DNA of 64,000 nucleotides from CALMNV01 sp035688975 (GTDB taxonomy: Bacteria > Actinomycetota > Actinomycetes > Actinomycetales > Dermatophilaceae): the NCBI RefSeq assembly GCF_035688975.1, contig NZ_DASSMH010000090.1:13914-77913 (forward strand), in the 5' to 3' direction. The number at the start of each line of letters is the position of its first letter. Within the stretch, counting starts at the first letter, position 1. Both the position numbers and the translations under genes were made by a program. The notes beneath the pieces were generated by a model. The model did no database searches and had not been told where the DNA came from. It saw only the letters and a list, made by a program, of their open reading frames with translations. Positions 16,307-24,840 of the stretch are shown here, piece after piece.

Positions 16307-17263
16307 TCAGTCCGCGTCGACGGGCCCGCCGGTGCCGGGCTCGTCGGTGCCGGGCTCGTCGGTGCCAGGCTCGCCGGTGCCGGCCCGGGACTGCTCGTCC
16401 TCGGCCGTGCTGCTGGTCGCCGCGGCCACGTCGGGCTCGGCCACCGCCTCCCCGGGGTCCTCGGCGGCCTCGGCATCCCCGGACGGTCCCGGGCCTTCGG
16501 CGCTGGCGCTGAGGGCGGGCTCGAGGTCGACGGCGAGCTCGTCCATGACCGGCTGCGGTCCGCCTTGACCGGGAGGCGGGGACACGTCGGTCTCCGAGTG
16601 GGCACCGCAGCCATGGTCGAGCGAGACGACGCGGCTGTCGGAGGGCGACCACTCGTTGGCGCACACACCGAAGACGGCGCGCAGCGCGCCGGGCAACGGC
16701 AGGAAGTAGCCGCACGTCGAGCACTGCGCGCTCGCCTTGACGGCCACGTCCGAGAGGGGACCGCTCTCACCGGCATACCACCGCGTCGCGGCCGCCTCCC
16801 GCCCGAGCGCGGACAGCACGCGGGGCCGGCCGAGCCCCAGCTCGAAGATCGCGAGCTGGTCCACCTCCTCGTCGCCCGTGGCCTCGAAGCCCGCCTCGAG
16901 GTAGGGGTCGTCCGCCTTGTAGGGCAGCACGTCGCCGGGGCCGAGGTCCCCCGGAGCCAGCCGCTCGGCATACGGCAGCCACTCGGGCGCCAGCACCGCG
17001 TCGGGACCGGGGAGCAGGTTGGTCTCGCAGACCGTCGCGACCTTGCCGCGCGGCACGCGGGCGACGCTTGCGCCCCACCGCCAGCCGACGTAGCCGGGCG
17101 AGGTGCACTCGAACCAGTGCATGGCGAGGCGCTCGCCGAGCATGTCCATCCCGAGATGGGCGCCCACGGTGCCGGGCTCCGCGATGCCCGTGAGGACCTC
17201 GCGGGCGAGGTCGGCGGCCGCGAGGAGGACGGCGTCGTCCTTGACGGCGGTGGCGGCGGACAC
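16307..17263 (-). CDS. DUF3027 family protein with acidic low-complexity tail
   Basis: The 318-residue cytoplasmic protein is conserved in actinobacteria but of unknown function. The core (residues 1-230) includes WFECTSPGYVGWRWGASVARVPR and a probable zinc site built from CSTCGYFLP, VCANEWSPSD and LDHGCGAH. The last 90 residues are acidic and repetitive (EPGTDEPGTDEPGTGGP), encoded by a short direct repeat near 16330-16380. The start is GTG 17263. It lies 3 bp after the cold-shock gene on the same strand and is probably co-transcribed with it, as in other actinobacteria. Confidence 0.8.
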   Translation of the reverse strand: MSAATAVKDDAVLLAAADLAREVLTGIAEPGTVGAHLGMDMLGERLAMHWFECTSPGYVGWRWGASVARVPRGKVATVCETNLLPGPDAVLAPEWLPYAERLAPGDLGPGDVLPYKADDPYLEAGFEATGDEEVDQLAIFELGLGRPRVLSALGREAAATRWYAGESGPLSDVAVKASAQCSTCGYFLPLPGALRAVFGVCANEWSPSDSRVVSLDHGCGAHSETDVSPPPGQGGPQPVMDELAVDLEPALSASAEGPGPSGDAEAAEDPGEAVAEPDVAAATSSTAEDEQSRAGTGEPGTDEPGTDEPGTGGPVDAD

Positions 17264-17266
17264 GGC

Positions 17267-17662
17267 TCAGGCCTCCAGGTCGGCGGCTACGGCGCGCAGC
17301 ACGGTGGCGACCCGGGTCGCGACCTTCTTGTCCGGGTAGTGCCCCTTGCGCAGACCGGAGCTGACCTGGTCGAGCAGCTGCATCACGTCCTCGATGATGA
17401 CGACCATGTCCTCGGCCGGCTTGCGGTCGCGCTCGCGCCGGTTGGCGGACACGGACGGCGCCGGCTCGAGGAGCTTGACCGACAGGGCCTGGGCGCCGCG
17501 GCGTCCCTCGACGATGCCGAACTCGACGCGTGCGCCGTTCTTCAGCGTCTTGACCCCCGCGGGGAGCGCGTTGGCGTGGACGAAGACGTCGCCGCCGTCG
17601 TCGTCGGAGAGGAAGCCGAAGCCCTTCTCCTCGTCGTACCACTTGACCTTGCCAGTGGGCAC
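17267..17662 (-). CDS. Cold-shock domain protein with C-terminal extension
   Basis: The 131-residue protein starts with a classic cold-shock domain: GKVKWYDEEKGFGFLSDDDG (RNP1 KGFGF) and VFVHANAL (RNP2). It binds single-stranded RNA or DNA as a chaperone. The C-terminal 60 residues (RRERDRKPAEDMVVIIEDVM and the rest) are a helical extension typical of the larger actinobacterial CspB-like proteins and absent from 67-residue CspA. The start is GTG 17662. It is the first gene of a two-gene unit with the DUF3027 gene. Confidence 0.9.
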   Translation of the reverse strand: MPTGKVKWYDEEKGFGFLSDDDGGDVFVHANALPAGVKTLKNGARVEFGIVEGRRGAQALSVKLLEPAPSVSANRRERDRKPAEDMVVIIEDVMQLLDQVSSGLRKGHYPDKKVATRVATVLRAVAADLEA

Positions 17663-17737
17663 TGTCCACCTCTTGCTCGTTGCCGGGGGGCGGCTCCCCC
17701 ACCCCGCACGGCCGAGTCCCGACCGCGTCCGCCCAGC

Positions 17738-18700
17738 CTATCCGGCGGTCGCCAGCCGGTCGTGCGGAGCCGTGCCCGCGCTGACCCCCCACGTGCCGGT
17801 CCACTCCTCGCCCGGCTCGAGGATCAGCAGCGAGTCGCCCGAGTTGAACGCGTCGGCGGGACAGGTCATGGGCTCGACGGCCACACCGCCCGTGTCCTTG
17901 CCGAGGTGGGCCGCGCCGGTGAACACCTGCAGCCATGGAAACGCCGCGTCGGCCCACAGCGTCGCCCAGTCGCCCCCCGGCAGCACCAGCGTCGTGCGCC
18001 ACATCCCGTCCTGGTCGCGAAGCACGCCGGTGTATGCCGTGTCGACCACCTGCGCGCCGATGGCGCGCGGGGACCGGAAGTCGTAGGCCGTCCCGTCCAC
18101 CGGGTGGGTCGCCACCGGGAGGCTGCGCTCGTCGACCTCGACCCACGCGGTGGCCGGGACGGTGAGCTCGGCGTCGTCGACCCGGTGGGCGCCGGTCGAG
18201 AGGTAGGGGTGCGCGCCGTAGCCGAAGGGCGCGGTCGTCGCGCCGACGTTGCGGGCAGCCGACGTGACGACGAGGCCGGAGCCGTCGAGGACGTACGTCG
18301 TGCGCAGGTCGAGGTGGTGGTCCCAGCCCGGCTGCGGGTGGAGCCGGTAGCCCACCGTGACGGAGGACTCCTCGTGCTCGACGAGCTCCCACAGGGCCCA
18401 CCGGACGAGCCCGTGGCTCGCGTTGTGCTTGGGGACCTCGGTCACCGGCAGCTGGTGGTCGGCGCCGCCGAAGGTGTAGCGGCCATCCCGGATCCGGTTC
18501 GGCCACGGCATGAGCTGCTGCCCGCGCCCGGAGCGGCAGGCGTCGAGGGCCCCGTAGCCGGCCACGACGTCCCGCCCGCCGACGGTGAACGTGCGCAGGC
18601 CGCCGCCGACCTCGACGACGGTGGCCTCGGAGTCACCGAGGCCGATCGTCCACTGGGAGCCGGTGGGCGGGATCGGGCCCGGTGGGGGAAGGGACGTCAT
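17738..18700 (-). CDS. Aldose 1-epimerase family protein (mutarotase)
   Basis: The 320-residue protein has the beta-sandwich mutarotase layout: LMPWPNRIRDGRYTFGG (sugar-contacting Arg), NASHGLVRWALWEL (His that protonates the ring oxygen), FGYGAHPYL (second His region) and GVAVEPMTCPADAFN (catalytic Glu). It interconverts alpha and beta anomers of aldoses such as glucose or galactose in the cytoplasm. No sugar operon surrounds it. It is divergent from the helicase-associated gene, with 57 bp between them. Confidence 0.9.
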   Translation of the reverse strand: MTSLPPPGPIPPTGSQWTIGLGDSEATVVEVGGGLRTFTVGGRDVVAGYGALDACRSGRGQQLMPWPNRIRDGRYTFGGADHQLPVTEVPKHNASHGLVRWALWELVEHEESSVTVGYRLHPQPGWDHHLDLRTTYVLDGSGLVVTSAARNVGATTAPFGYGAHPYLSTGAHRVDDAELTVPATAWVEVDERSLPVATHPVDGTAYDFRSPRAIGAQVVDTAYTGVLRDQDGMWRTTLVLPGGDWATLWADAAFPWLQVFTGAAHLGKDTGGVAVEPMTCPADAFNSGDSLLILEPGEEWTGTWGVSAGTAPHDRLATAG

Positions 18701-18757
18701 GGGGCGACGCTATCGCCTCGGCCGCGACCCCCTCGTGGGGCCAACTACGGTGGACGG

Positions 18758-21037
18758 GTGCGCACCCCGAGCCGCAGCCTGGCCGACGACATCCGCGGCC
18801 GCAGCGACGAGGAGCTCGGCCGGCTCGTCCTCGCCCGACCGGACCTCGCGCGCCCGGCGCCGGCCGACCTGACCAGCCTCGCGGCCCGCGCCAGCACCCG
18901 GTCGAGCGTGCAGCGCGCGGTCGAGTCGCTGGACCGCGGCCACCTCGAGGTGCTGGAGGCGCTCGTCGTCGCGGGCGAGCAGCCCGACCCGGGCCGGGTG
19001 GTCGAGCTGCTCGGCGCGGCCGACGAGGAGGACGTCGTCACGGCATACGTCGAGGACCTGTGGCGCGTGGGGCTGCTCTGGCGCGGCCCCGAGGGTCACC
19101 ACGTCGTGCGCACGGTCCCCGAGGTGCTCGGCCCGCACGTCGCCGGTCTCGGGCCACCGGCGCGGGAGCTGCGCGGCTCGACCGGTGCGGCGCACGAGGA
19201 CGCGGCCGCGCTCGGCGACATCATCGAGGCCGCGCCCGAGGCGTCCCGCGCCCTGCTCGCGAAGATGGCCTGGGGGCCTCCGGTGGGCGTGCTGCCCGGC
19301 GGCGGCCCGGGGTCGACGACGGCGCGGTGGCTGCTCGACCATCACCTCCTCGTCCCCGTGTCCACCGACCGGGTGGCGCTCCCGCGGGAGGTCGGCCTCG
19401 TCCTGCGCGGCGGTCGGGTGCACCGCGAGACCCACCTGCGGCCGCGGGACCTGGCCACCCGCCAGGTCCCGCGCGAGGTGGTCGACGCCGCTGCCGGCGG
19501 CCAGGCGAGCGACCTGCTGGGCCGGGTCGACGAGCTGGCCGCCGCGTGGGGGACGGACCCGCCGCGCGTGCTGCGCGCGGGCGGCCTGGCCGTCCGGGAC
19601 CTGGGGCGCCTCGCGCACCAGCTCGGGCTCGACGGCGACCACGCCGCCTTCGTCGCCGAGGTGGCGTATGCCGCCGGGCTCGTCGGCGACGACGGCGAGG
19701 TCGTGCCGGTCTGGGCGCCGACGTCCGAGGTCGACGAGTGGTCGACGTCGGAGGCGGGGCACCGCTGGGCCACGCTCGCCACCGCATGGCTGACGACGAC
19801 CCGCGCCCCCCACCTCGTGGGCCGGCGCGCGTCAGGGTCCGCAGCCGCCAACGCGCTCGGGCCGGACGTGCAATGGCCCGCGATCCGGGCGATCCGCGGG
19901 GAGGTGCTGACCGAGCTCGCCAGCCTGCCCGAGGGGACGGCGGTGGCGGCCGCCGAGCTGGCCGAGCGGCTGCTCTGGCGCCGGCCGCTGCGGTCGGGCT
20001 CGGTCCTCGCGACCGCAGCGGAGGCGGTGCTGCGGGAGGCCGAGTGGCTCGGCGTCACGGGGCGGGGGGCGCTGTCCGCCGCGGGGCGGGTGCTCGTCGC
20101 GGCGGGGCGAGGGGCGGACCGCGACGCGCTCGCCGCCGCGATGTCGGCCCACCTTCCGACGCCGGTCGACCACATCCTGGTCCAGGCCGACCTCACCGCG
20201 GTGGCGCCGGGGCCGCTCGAGGGCAGCCTGTCCTCCTTTCTGCGGCTGGCCGCCGACGTCGAGTCGCGGGGCGGCGCGACGGTCTACCGGTTCACGCCCG
20301 AGTCGGTGCGCCGGGCGCTCGACGCCGGCTGGAGCGCGGCGGAGCTCATCGAGACCGTGCGCCGCTCAAGTCGCACGCCGTTGCCGCAGCCGCTGGACTA
20401 CCTCGTGCGCGACGTCGCGCGGCGACACGGCCAGACCCGGGTCGGCGCGGTCGCGGCATACGTCCGGTCCGACGACGAGGCGGTCCTCGACACGATGCTG
20501 GCCTCGCGTGACCTCGCCATGCTCCAACTGCGTCGCATCGCGCCGACCGTGCTCGTGTCGCCGACCGAGCCGGCGGTGCTCGTCGACGTCCTGCGCGAGG
20601 GCGGGTTCGCGCCGGTGCACGAGGGTCGGGACGGGTCGGTCGTCGTCGCCGGGCCGCCCCGGCGACGTGCCGGCGGCCGGCGCAGGGTGGCCCCGCCCAC
20701 CGTGTCGCCGGTGGACGAGACGGTCACCGCGCAGCTCGTCGCCGGGCTGCGCGCGGCCGAGGCGAGCGCCGCCGAACGTCGCGCCGAGGAGGACGCCCGG
20801 CCTGGGCCACGCATCCCGGCCAGCGACCCCGTCGTGACGCTCGCCCTGCTCCGCGAGGCCGCGGCGGACCGGCACGGCGTGTGGATCGGGGTGACCGACC
20901 ACCTGGGCGCGACGACCCGGCACCTCATCCACCCGCGCCGCGTCGAGGCTGGAAGGGTGTGGGCCACCGACGCCGCGGGCCACGAGCGGTCCTACTCGGT
21001 CCACCGCATCACCGGCGCCACCCTGGACACGCCCTGA
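18758..21037 (+). CDS. Large helicase-associated protein, partner of bacterial XPB
   Basis: The 759-residue protein starts at GTG 18758. There is no Walker A or DEAD motif; most of the protein is helical and Ala/Leu/Arg/Glu-rich. The C-terminal half (PTPVDHILVQADLTAVAPGPLEGSLSSFLRLAADVESRG, and LIHPRRVEAGRVWATDAAGHERSYSVHRITG) matches the helicase-associated/XPB-N-like family that accompanies XPB in actinobacteria. It probably serves DNA repair or transcription-coupled unwinding with the XPB gene at 22258, from which it is separated by one gene on the other strand. The family assignment is from memory; the exact function is unknown. Confidence 0.75.
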   Translation: MRTPSRSLADDIRGRSDEELGRLVLARPDLARPAPADLTSLAARASTRSSVQRAVESLDRGHLEVLEALVVAGEQPDPGRVVELLGAADEEDVVTAYVEDLWRVGLLWRGPEGHHVVRTVPEVLGPHVAGLGPPARELRGSTGAAHEDAAALGDIIEAAPEASRALLAKMAWGPPVGVLPGGGPGSTTARWLLDHHLLVPVSTDRVALPREVGLVLRGGRVHRETHLRPRDLATRQVPREVVDAAAGGQASDLLGRVDELAAAWGTDPPRVLRAGGLAVRDLGRLAHQLGLDGDHAAFVAEVAYAAGLVGDDGEVVPVWAPTSEVDEWSTSEAGHRWATLATAWLTTTRAPHLVGRRASGSAAANALGPDVQWPAIRAIRGEVLTELASLPEGTAVAAAELAERLLWRRPLRSGSVLATAAEAVLREAEWLGVTGRGALSAAGRVLVAAGRGADRDALAAAMSAHLPTPVDHILVQADLTAVAPGPLEGSLSSFLRLAADVESRGGATVYRFTPESVRRALDAGWSAAELIETVRRSSRTPLPQPLDYLVRDVARRHGQTRVGAVAAYVRSDDEAVLDTMLASRDLAMLQLRRIAPTVLVSPTEPAVLVDVLREGGFAPVHEGRDGSVVVAGPPRRRAGGRRRVAPPTVSPVDETVTAQLVAGLRAAEASAAERRAEEDARPGPRIPASDPVVTLALLREAAADRHGVWIGVTDHLGATTRHLIHPRRVEAGRVWATDAAGHERSYSVHRITGATLDTP

Positions 21038-21045
21038 CCGCACCG

Positions 21046-21187
21046 AACTGGCCACTCGACCCGGCGGGCCCCCCTCCCCTCCCGTCGAGTGGCCACGTGT
21101 GCGCACCCCCTCCCGTCGAGTGGCCACTTGTGCACACCCGGCCCAACGCTCCCCCACGTCGAGTGGCCACGTGTGCACACCCGGCCC
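21046..21187. repeat. TCGAGTGGCCAC repeat cluster between convergent genes
   Basis: One copy of AACTGGCCACTCGA (21046) is followed by three copies of GTCGAGTGGCCAC(G/T)TGTGC(G/A)CACCC, each about 35-50 bp apart. It belongs to the same family as at 6249 and 23933. It fills the gap between the converging helicase-associated and HMG-CoA-lyase-like genes, and opposed copies could form a bidirectional hairpin terminator. Confidence 0.85.
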
Positions 21188-21198
21188 GACGCAGGACG

Positions 21199-22134
21199 TC
21201 AGGCGCCGGTGAGCGCCCGGACGACCCGGGAGGGCGAGGGCCGACCCAGCTGACCGGCCATCCACGCACTCACCGCGACGAGGGCCTCGAGGTCGACGCC
21301 GGTCCGGACGCCGGCGCCGTGCAGCGCCCAGAGCAGGTCCTCGGTCGCGAGGTTGCCCGTCGCCGACTTCGCGTAGGGACAGCCGCCCAGGCCCCCGGCC
21401 GCCGCGTCGACGACGGTGACGCCGTCGCGCAGCGCCGCCATCGTGTTCGCCAGCGCCTGCCCGTAGGTGTCGTGGAAATGCACGGCCACCCGCTCGGGGC
21501 CGATCCCCCGCCTGCCGAGGGTCTCGAGGAGCGCGTGGACGTGGCCGGTCGTCCCGACGCCGATCGTGTCGCCGAGGCTGAGCTCGTCGCAGCCGAGGTC
21601 CATCATCCGCTCGGCCACGTCGGCCACCTGCGCGATCGGCACGGGCCCCTCCCAAGGGTCGCCGAAGCACATCGAGACATAGGCCCGCACCCACATCCCC
21701 TCCGTCCGCGCCCGCTCGACGACCGGGGCGAACATGTCGAGCGACTCGGCCACGGTGCGGTTGAGGTTGCGCTGCGCGAAGCTCTCGGTGGCCGAGCCGA
21801 AGACGGCGATCGCCTGCACGCCCAGGGCGGCGGCCCGGTCGAGCCCCCGCAGGTTCGGCACGAGGACGGGCCGACGTCGGCCGACGCCCGCCGGGCCCAG
21901 CGCCCCCAGCACCTCCTCCGCGTCCCCCATCTGGGGCACCCAGGCGGCCGGGACGAAGGACGTCGTCTCGATCGAGCCGAGTCCCGCCGCCTCGAGCCGC
22001 CGGATGAACTCCACCTTGGTGGCCGCCGGCACGACCGTCTTCTCGTTCTGCAGGCCGTCACGCGGGCCCACCTCGTAGACCGTCACCTCGCGCGGCAGCC
22101 CCCCCGCTGCCTCCACCTGTGGGCTCCGCATCAC
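21199..22134 (-). CDS. Hydroxymethylglutaryl-CoA lyase family enzyme
   Basis: The 311-residue protein is a DRE-TIM metallolyase. EVGPRDGLQNEK carries the catalytic Arg and metal-binding Asp, AVHFHDTYGQALAN has the metal-binding His pair, and GGLGGCPYAKSATGNLATEDLLWAL has the conserved Cys and Asn. It should split 3-hydroxy-3-methylglutaryl-CoA into acetoacetate and acetyl-CoA in leucine degradation. No other leucine-degradation gene is adjacent, so a related aldol substrate is possible. The start is ATG 22134 or 22131. Confidence 0.9.
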   Translation of the reverse strand: MMRSPQVEAAGGLPREVTVYEVGPRDGLQNEKTVVPAATKVEFIRRLEAAGLGSIETTSFVPAAWVPQMGDAEEVLGALGPAGVGRRRPVLVPNLRGLDRAAALGVQAIAVFGSATESFAQRNLNRTVAESLDMFAPVVERARTEGMWVRAYVSMCFGDPWEGPVPIAQVADVAERMMDLGCDELSLGDTIGVGTTGHVHALLETLGRRGIGPERVAVHFHDTYGQALANTMAALRDGVTVVDAAAGGLGGCPYAKSATGNLATEDLLWALHGAGVRTGVDLEALVAVSAWMAGQLGRPSPSRVVRALTGA

Positions 22135-22189
22135 CCCATCCTGTCAGGTGGGGGCGCGCCTGCCGGGCCGGGCCATTCGATGCCGCGGT

Positions 22190-22231
22190 TCGAGGTATTC
22201 CGCGACGCCATCCGGTCGCGGAATACCTCGA
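22190..22231. repeat. GGTTCGAGGTATTC palindrome, copy 1 (17-bp perfect arms)
   Basis: TCGAGGTATTCCGCGAC and its exact complement flank an 8-nt loop (GCCATCCG). The element lies in the divergent gap between the HMG-CoA-lyase-like gene and the XPB helicase, ending 26 bp before the helicase ATG, so it would form a hairpin in that leader. Related copies are at 37581 and 48459. Confidence 0.9.
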
Positions 22232-22257
22232 CCCAGGCTGGGAGTTGTCATCAGACG

Positions 22258-23928
22258 ATGAACGACGGACCCCTGATCGTCCAGAGCGACAAGACCCTCC
22301 TGCTCGAGGTGGACCACGAGCGCGCCGAGGCAGCGCGCCGCGCCATCGCGCCCTTCGCCGAGCTCGAGCGCGCCCCCGAGCACGTGCACACCTACCGGGT
22401 CACCCCCCTGGGGCTGTGGAACGCCCGCGCCGCCGGACACGACGCCGAGGCAGTCGTCGACGCCCTCCTCACCTACAGCCGGTATGCCGTGCCGCACGCC
22501 CTGCTGGTGGACGTAGCGGACACCATGGACCGCTACGGGCGGCTCACGCTCGAGAAGGAGGGCTTCGCCGACGACCCGACCGGCACGCGGCTCGTGCTGC
22601 GCACCACCGACCGGCCGGTGCTCGAGGAGGTGCTGCGCCACAAGAAGGTCAAGCCGCTCACGGGCGAGCGGATCGACGACCTGGCCGTCGTGGTGCACCC
22701 CAGCGAGCGCGGCACCCTCAAGCAGGAGCTGCTCAAGCTGGGCTGGCCGGCCGAGGACCTCGCCGGCTACGTCGACGGGGAGGCGCACCCCATCGAGCTC
22801 GACCAGCGCGACTGGCACCTGCGCCCCTACCAGCAGCAGGCCGTCGACGGCTTCTGGCACGGCGGATCGGGCGTCGTCGTCCTGCCGTGCGGCGCCGGCA
22901 AGACGCTGGTCGGCGCCGCCGCGATGGCCGCGGCCAAGGCCACCACCCTGGTGCTCGTGACCAATACCGTGAGCGCCCGCCAGTGGAAGGACGAGCTGCT
23001 GCGCCGCACGTCGCTGACCGAGGACGAGATCGGCGAGTACTCCGGCGCCCGCAAGGAGATCCGGCCGGTCACCATCGCCACCTACCAGGTGCTCACGACG
23101 AAGCGAAAGGGCGCCTACGCCCACTTGGACCTGCTCGACGCCCGCGACTGGGGGCTCATCGTCTACGACGAGGTGCACCTGCTGCCCGCGCCCATCTTCC
23201 GGATGACGGCCGACCTGCAGGCCCGGCGCCGCCTCGGCCTCACCGCCACGCTCGTGCGCGAGGACGGCCGCGAGGCCGACGTCTTCTCGCTCATCGGGCC
23301 GAAGCGCTTCGACGCGCCGTGGAAGGACATCGAGGCCCAGGGCTACATCGCGCCCGCCGACTGTGTCGAGGTCCGGGTCGGCCTGCCCGACGACCAGCGG
23401 ATGGCGTATGCCGTGAGCGAGCCCGACGAGCGCTACCGGCTCGCCTCGTGCTCCGACGCCAAGCTGTCGGTCATCGACCGGCTCGCGGCCCGGCATACGG
23501 GCGAGCCCACCCTCGTCATCGGGCAGTACCTCGACCAGCTCGCCGAGGTCGCCCAGCGGCTCGGGTCCGACGTCATCACGGGTGAGACGCCGGTCCGGGA
23601 GCGCCAGCGGCTCTACGACGCCTTCCGGGCCGGGGAGATCAGCACCCTCGTCGTGAGCAAGGTCGCGAACTTCTCGATCGACCTGCCGGAGGCGAGCGTG
23701 GCGATCCAGATCTCCGGCACCTTCGGCTCTCGCCAGGAGGAGGCGCAGCGGCTCGGCCGGGTGCTGCGGCCCAAGGGCGACGGGCGCACCGCGCACTTCT
23801 ACACCATCGTCGCGCGGGACACCCTGGACGCCGACTTCGCGGCCCACCGCCAGCGCTTCCTCGCCGAGCAGGGCTATGCCTACCGCATTATGGACGCCGA
23901 CGACCTGCCGACCAGCGACCACCGCTGA
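22258..23928 (+). CDS. Bacterial XPB/ERCC3-type superfamily 2 DNA helicase
   Basis: The 556-residue protein has the full motif set: an N-terminal damage-recognition-like domain (to about residue 180), Walker A in VLPCGAGKTLVGAA, the DEVH box in IVYDEVHLLPAP, motif III LGLTATLVRED, then the second RecA domain ending with motif VI QRLGRVLRPKGDG. It is a 3'-5' ATP-dependent helicase; mycobacterial XPB unwinds DNA in vitro. It probably acts in DNA repair. The start ATG 22258 matches the family N-terminus (PLIVQSDKTLLLEVDH). A perfect hairpin in the leader may affect expression. Confidence 0.93.
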   Translation: MNDGPLIVQSDKTLLLEVDHERAEAARRAIAPFAELERAPEHVHTYRVTPLGLWNARAAGHDAEAVVDALLTYSRYAVPHALLVDVADTMDRYGRLTLEKEGFADDPTGTRLVLRTTDRPVLEEVLRHKKVKPLTGERIDDLAVVVHPSERGTLKQELLKLGWPAEDLAGYVDGEAHPIELDQRDWHLRPYQQQAVDGFWHGGSGVVVLPCGAGKTLVGAAAMAAAKATTLVLVTNTVSARQWKDELLRRTSLTEDEIGEYSGARKEIRPVTIATYQVLTTKRKGAYAHLDLLDARDWGLIVYDEVHLLPAPIFRMTADLQARRRLGLTATLVREDGREADVFSLIGPKRFDAPWKDIEAQGYIAPADCVEVRVGLPDDQRMAYAVSEPDERYRLASCSDAKLSVIDRLAARHTGEPTLVIGQYLDQLAEVAQRLGSDVITGETPVRERQRLYDAFRAGEISTLVVSKVANFSIDLPEASVAIQISGTFGSRQEEAQRLGRVLRPKGDGRTAHFYTIVARDTLDADFAAHRQRFLAEQGYAYRIMDADDLPTSDHR

Positions 23929-23932
23929 ACGG

Positions 23933-24058
23933 AACTGGCCACTCGACGGGGATGTGCGCAAGTGGCCACTCGACGGGGATGTGCGCAAGTGGCCACTCGA
24001 CGGGGGATGTGCGCAAGTGGCCACTCGACGGGGATGGGCGCAAGTGGCCACTCGACGA
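23933..24058. repeat. Array of five 27-bp TGGCCACTCGA repeats
   Basis: Five head-to-tail units AAGTGGCCACTCGACGGGGA plus TGTGCGC have a 27-28 bp period; the first begins AACTGGCC and the last is degenerate. The array starts 5 bp after the helicase stop and ends 61 bp before the response-regulator start. The units differ at only one or two positions and have no unique spacers, so this is not CRISPR. It is the same family as at 6249 and 21046, in the opposite orientation. Confidence 0.9.
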
Positions 24059-24119
24059 GGGGCGGGACACACGGGCGGCATACAGCGAACTCCCAGCAAA
24101 CACCCCGACACTGGGCAGG

Positions 24120-24836
24120 GTGGACAGCCAGACCGCCGCGCCGGAGGCGCGCCTGCTCATCGTCGAGGACGAGCCCAACATCCGCGAGCTGCTCGCGACG
24201 TCCCTGCGCTTCGCCGGCTTCGACGTCACGACCGCGGCCGACGGGGCCACCGCCCTCACCGCCGCCGAGACGGCCTCCCCCGACCTCATCGTGCTCGACG
24301 TCATGCTGCCCGACGTCGACGGGTTCGAGGTGACCCGGCGGCTTCGCGGCTCCGGCCGGCAGCAGCCGATCGTCTTCGTCACCGCGCGCGACTCCGTCGG
24401 CGACAAGATCCAGGGCCTCACCGTGGGCGGCGACGACTACGTCACCAAACCCTTCAGCCTGGACGAGGTCATCGCCCGGATCCGCGCGGTGCTCCGGCGC
24501 ACGCGCGGCCCGGCCGACGACGCCGCGATCCTCACCTTCGCCGACCTCGAGCTCAACGAGGACTCCCACGAGGTGCGCCGGGGCGGGCGGGTCATCGACC
24601 TGTCCCCCACCGAGTTCAAGCTGCTGCGCTACCTGCTGCTCAACCCCAACCGGGTGCTGTCCAAGGTGCAGATCCTGGACCACGTGTGGGACTACGACTT
24701 CCGCGGCGAGTCGGGGATCGTCGAGTCCTACATCTCCTACCTGCGGCGCAAGGTCGACGTGGACTCCCCGCCGCTCATCCACACCAAGCGAGGGGTGGGC
24801 TACGTGCTGCGCATGCCGCCCACCCCGTCCGCGTGA
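24120..24836 (+). CDS. OmpR-family response regulator (MprA/TrcR-like)
   Basis: The 238-residue protein has an N-terminal receiver domain (LLIVEDEPNIRELL, phospho-Asp in LIVLDVMLPDVDG, Lys in DYVTKPFSLDEV). A C-terminal winged helix follows (ILTFADLELNEDSHEVRRGG, LSPTEFKLLRYLLLNPNRVLSK, VESYISYLRRKVD, IHTKRGVGYVLR). GTG 24120 is chosen because the open frame upstream reads through the tandem repeat array. It is the first gene of an operon with a histidine kinase and an HtrA protease, the order of mycobacterial mprA-mprB-pepD. Confidence 0.9.
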   Translation: MDSQTAAPEARLLIVEDEPNIRELLATSLRFAGFDVTTAADGATALTAAETASPDLIVLDVMLPDVDGFEVTRRLRGSGRQQPIVFVTARDSVGDKIQGLTVGGDDYVTKPFSLDEVIARIRAVLRRTRGPADDAAILTFADLELNEDSHEVRRGGRVIDLSPTEFKLLRYLLLNPNRVLSKVQILDHVWDYDFRGESGIVESYISYLRRKVDVDSPPLIHTKRGVGYVLRMPPTPSA

Positions 24837-24840
24837 CGGC

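Noticed and set aside
16295..18757. Upstream part of a 1580-codon open frame on the plus strand
   Set aside because: It runs antisense to well-supported DUF3027, cold-shock and epimerase genes; only the section from GTG 18758 resembles a protein family.
23933..24058. Five evenly spaced repeats, at first sight a CRISPR array
   Set aside because: The 27-bp units follow one another without unique spacers and no cas gene is in the window; it is a tandem repeat.
23952..24119. Upstream extension of the response regulator into the repeat array
   Set aside because: The translation there is a repeat artefact (CASGHSTGM); the receiver domain begins after GTG 24120.
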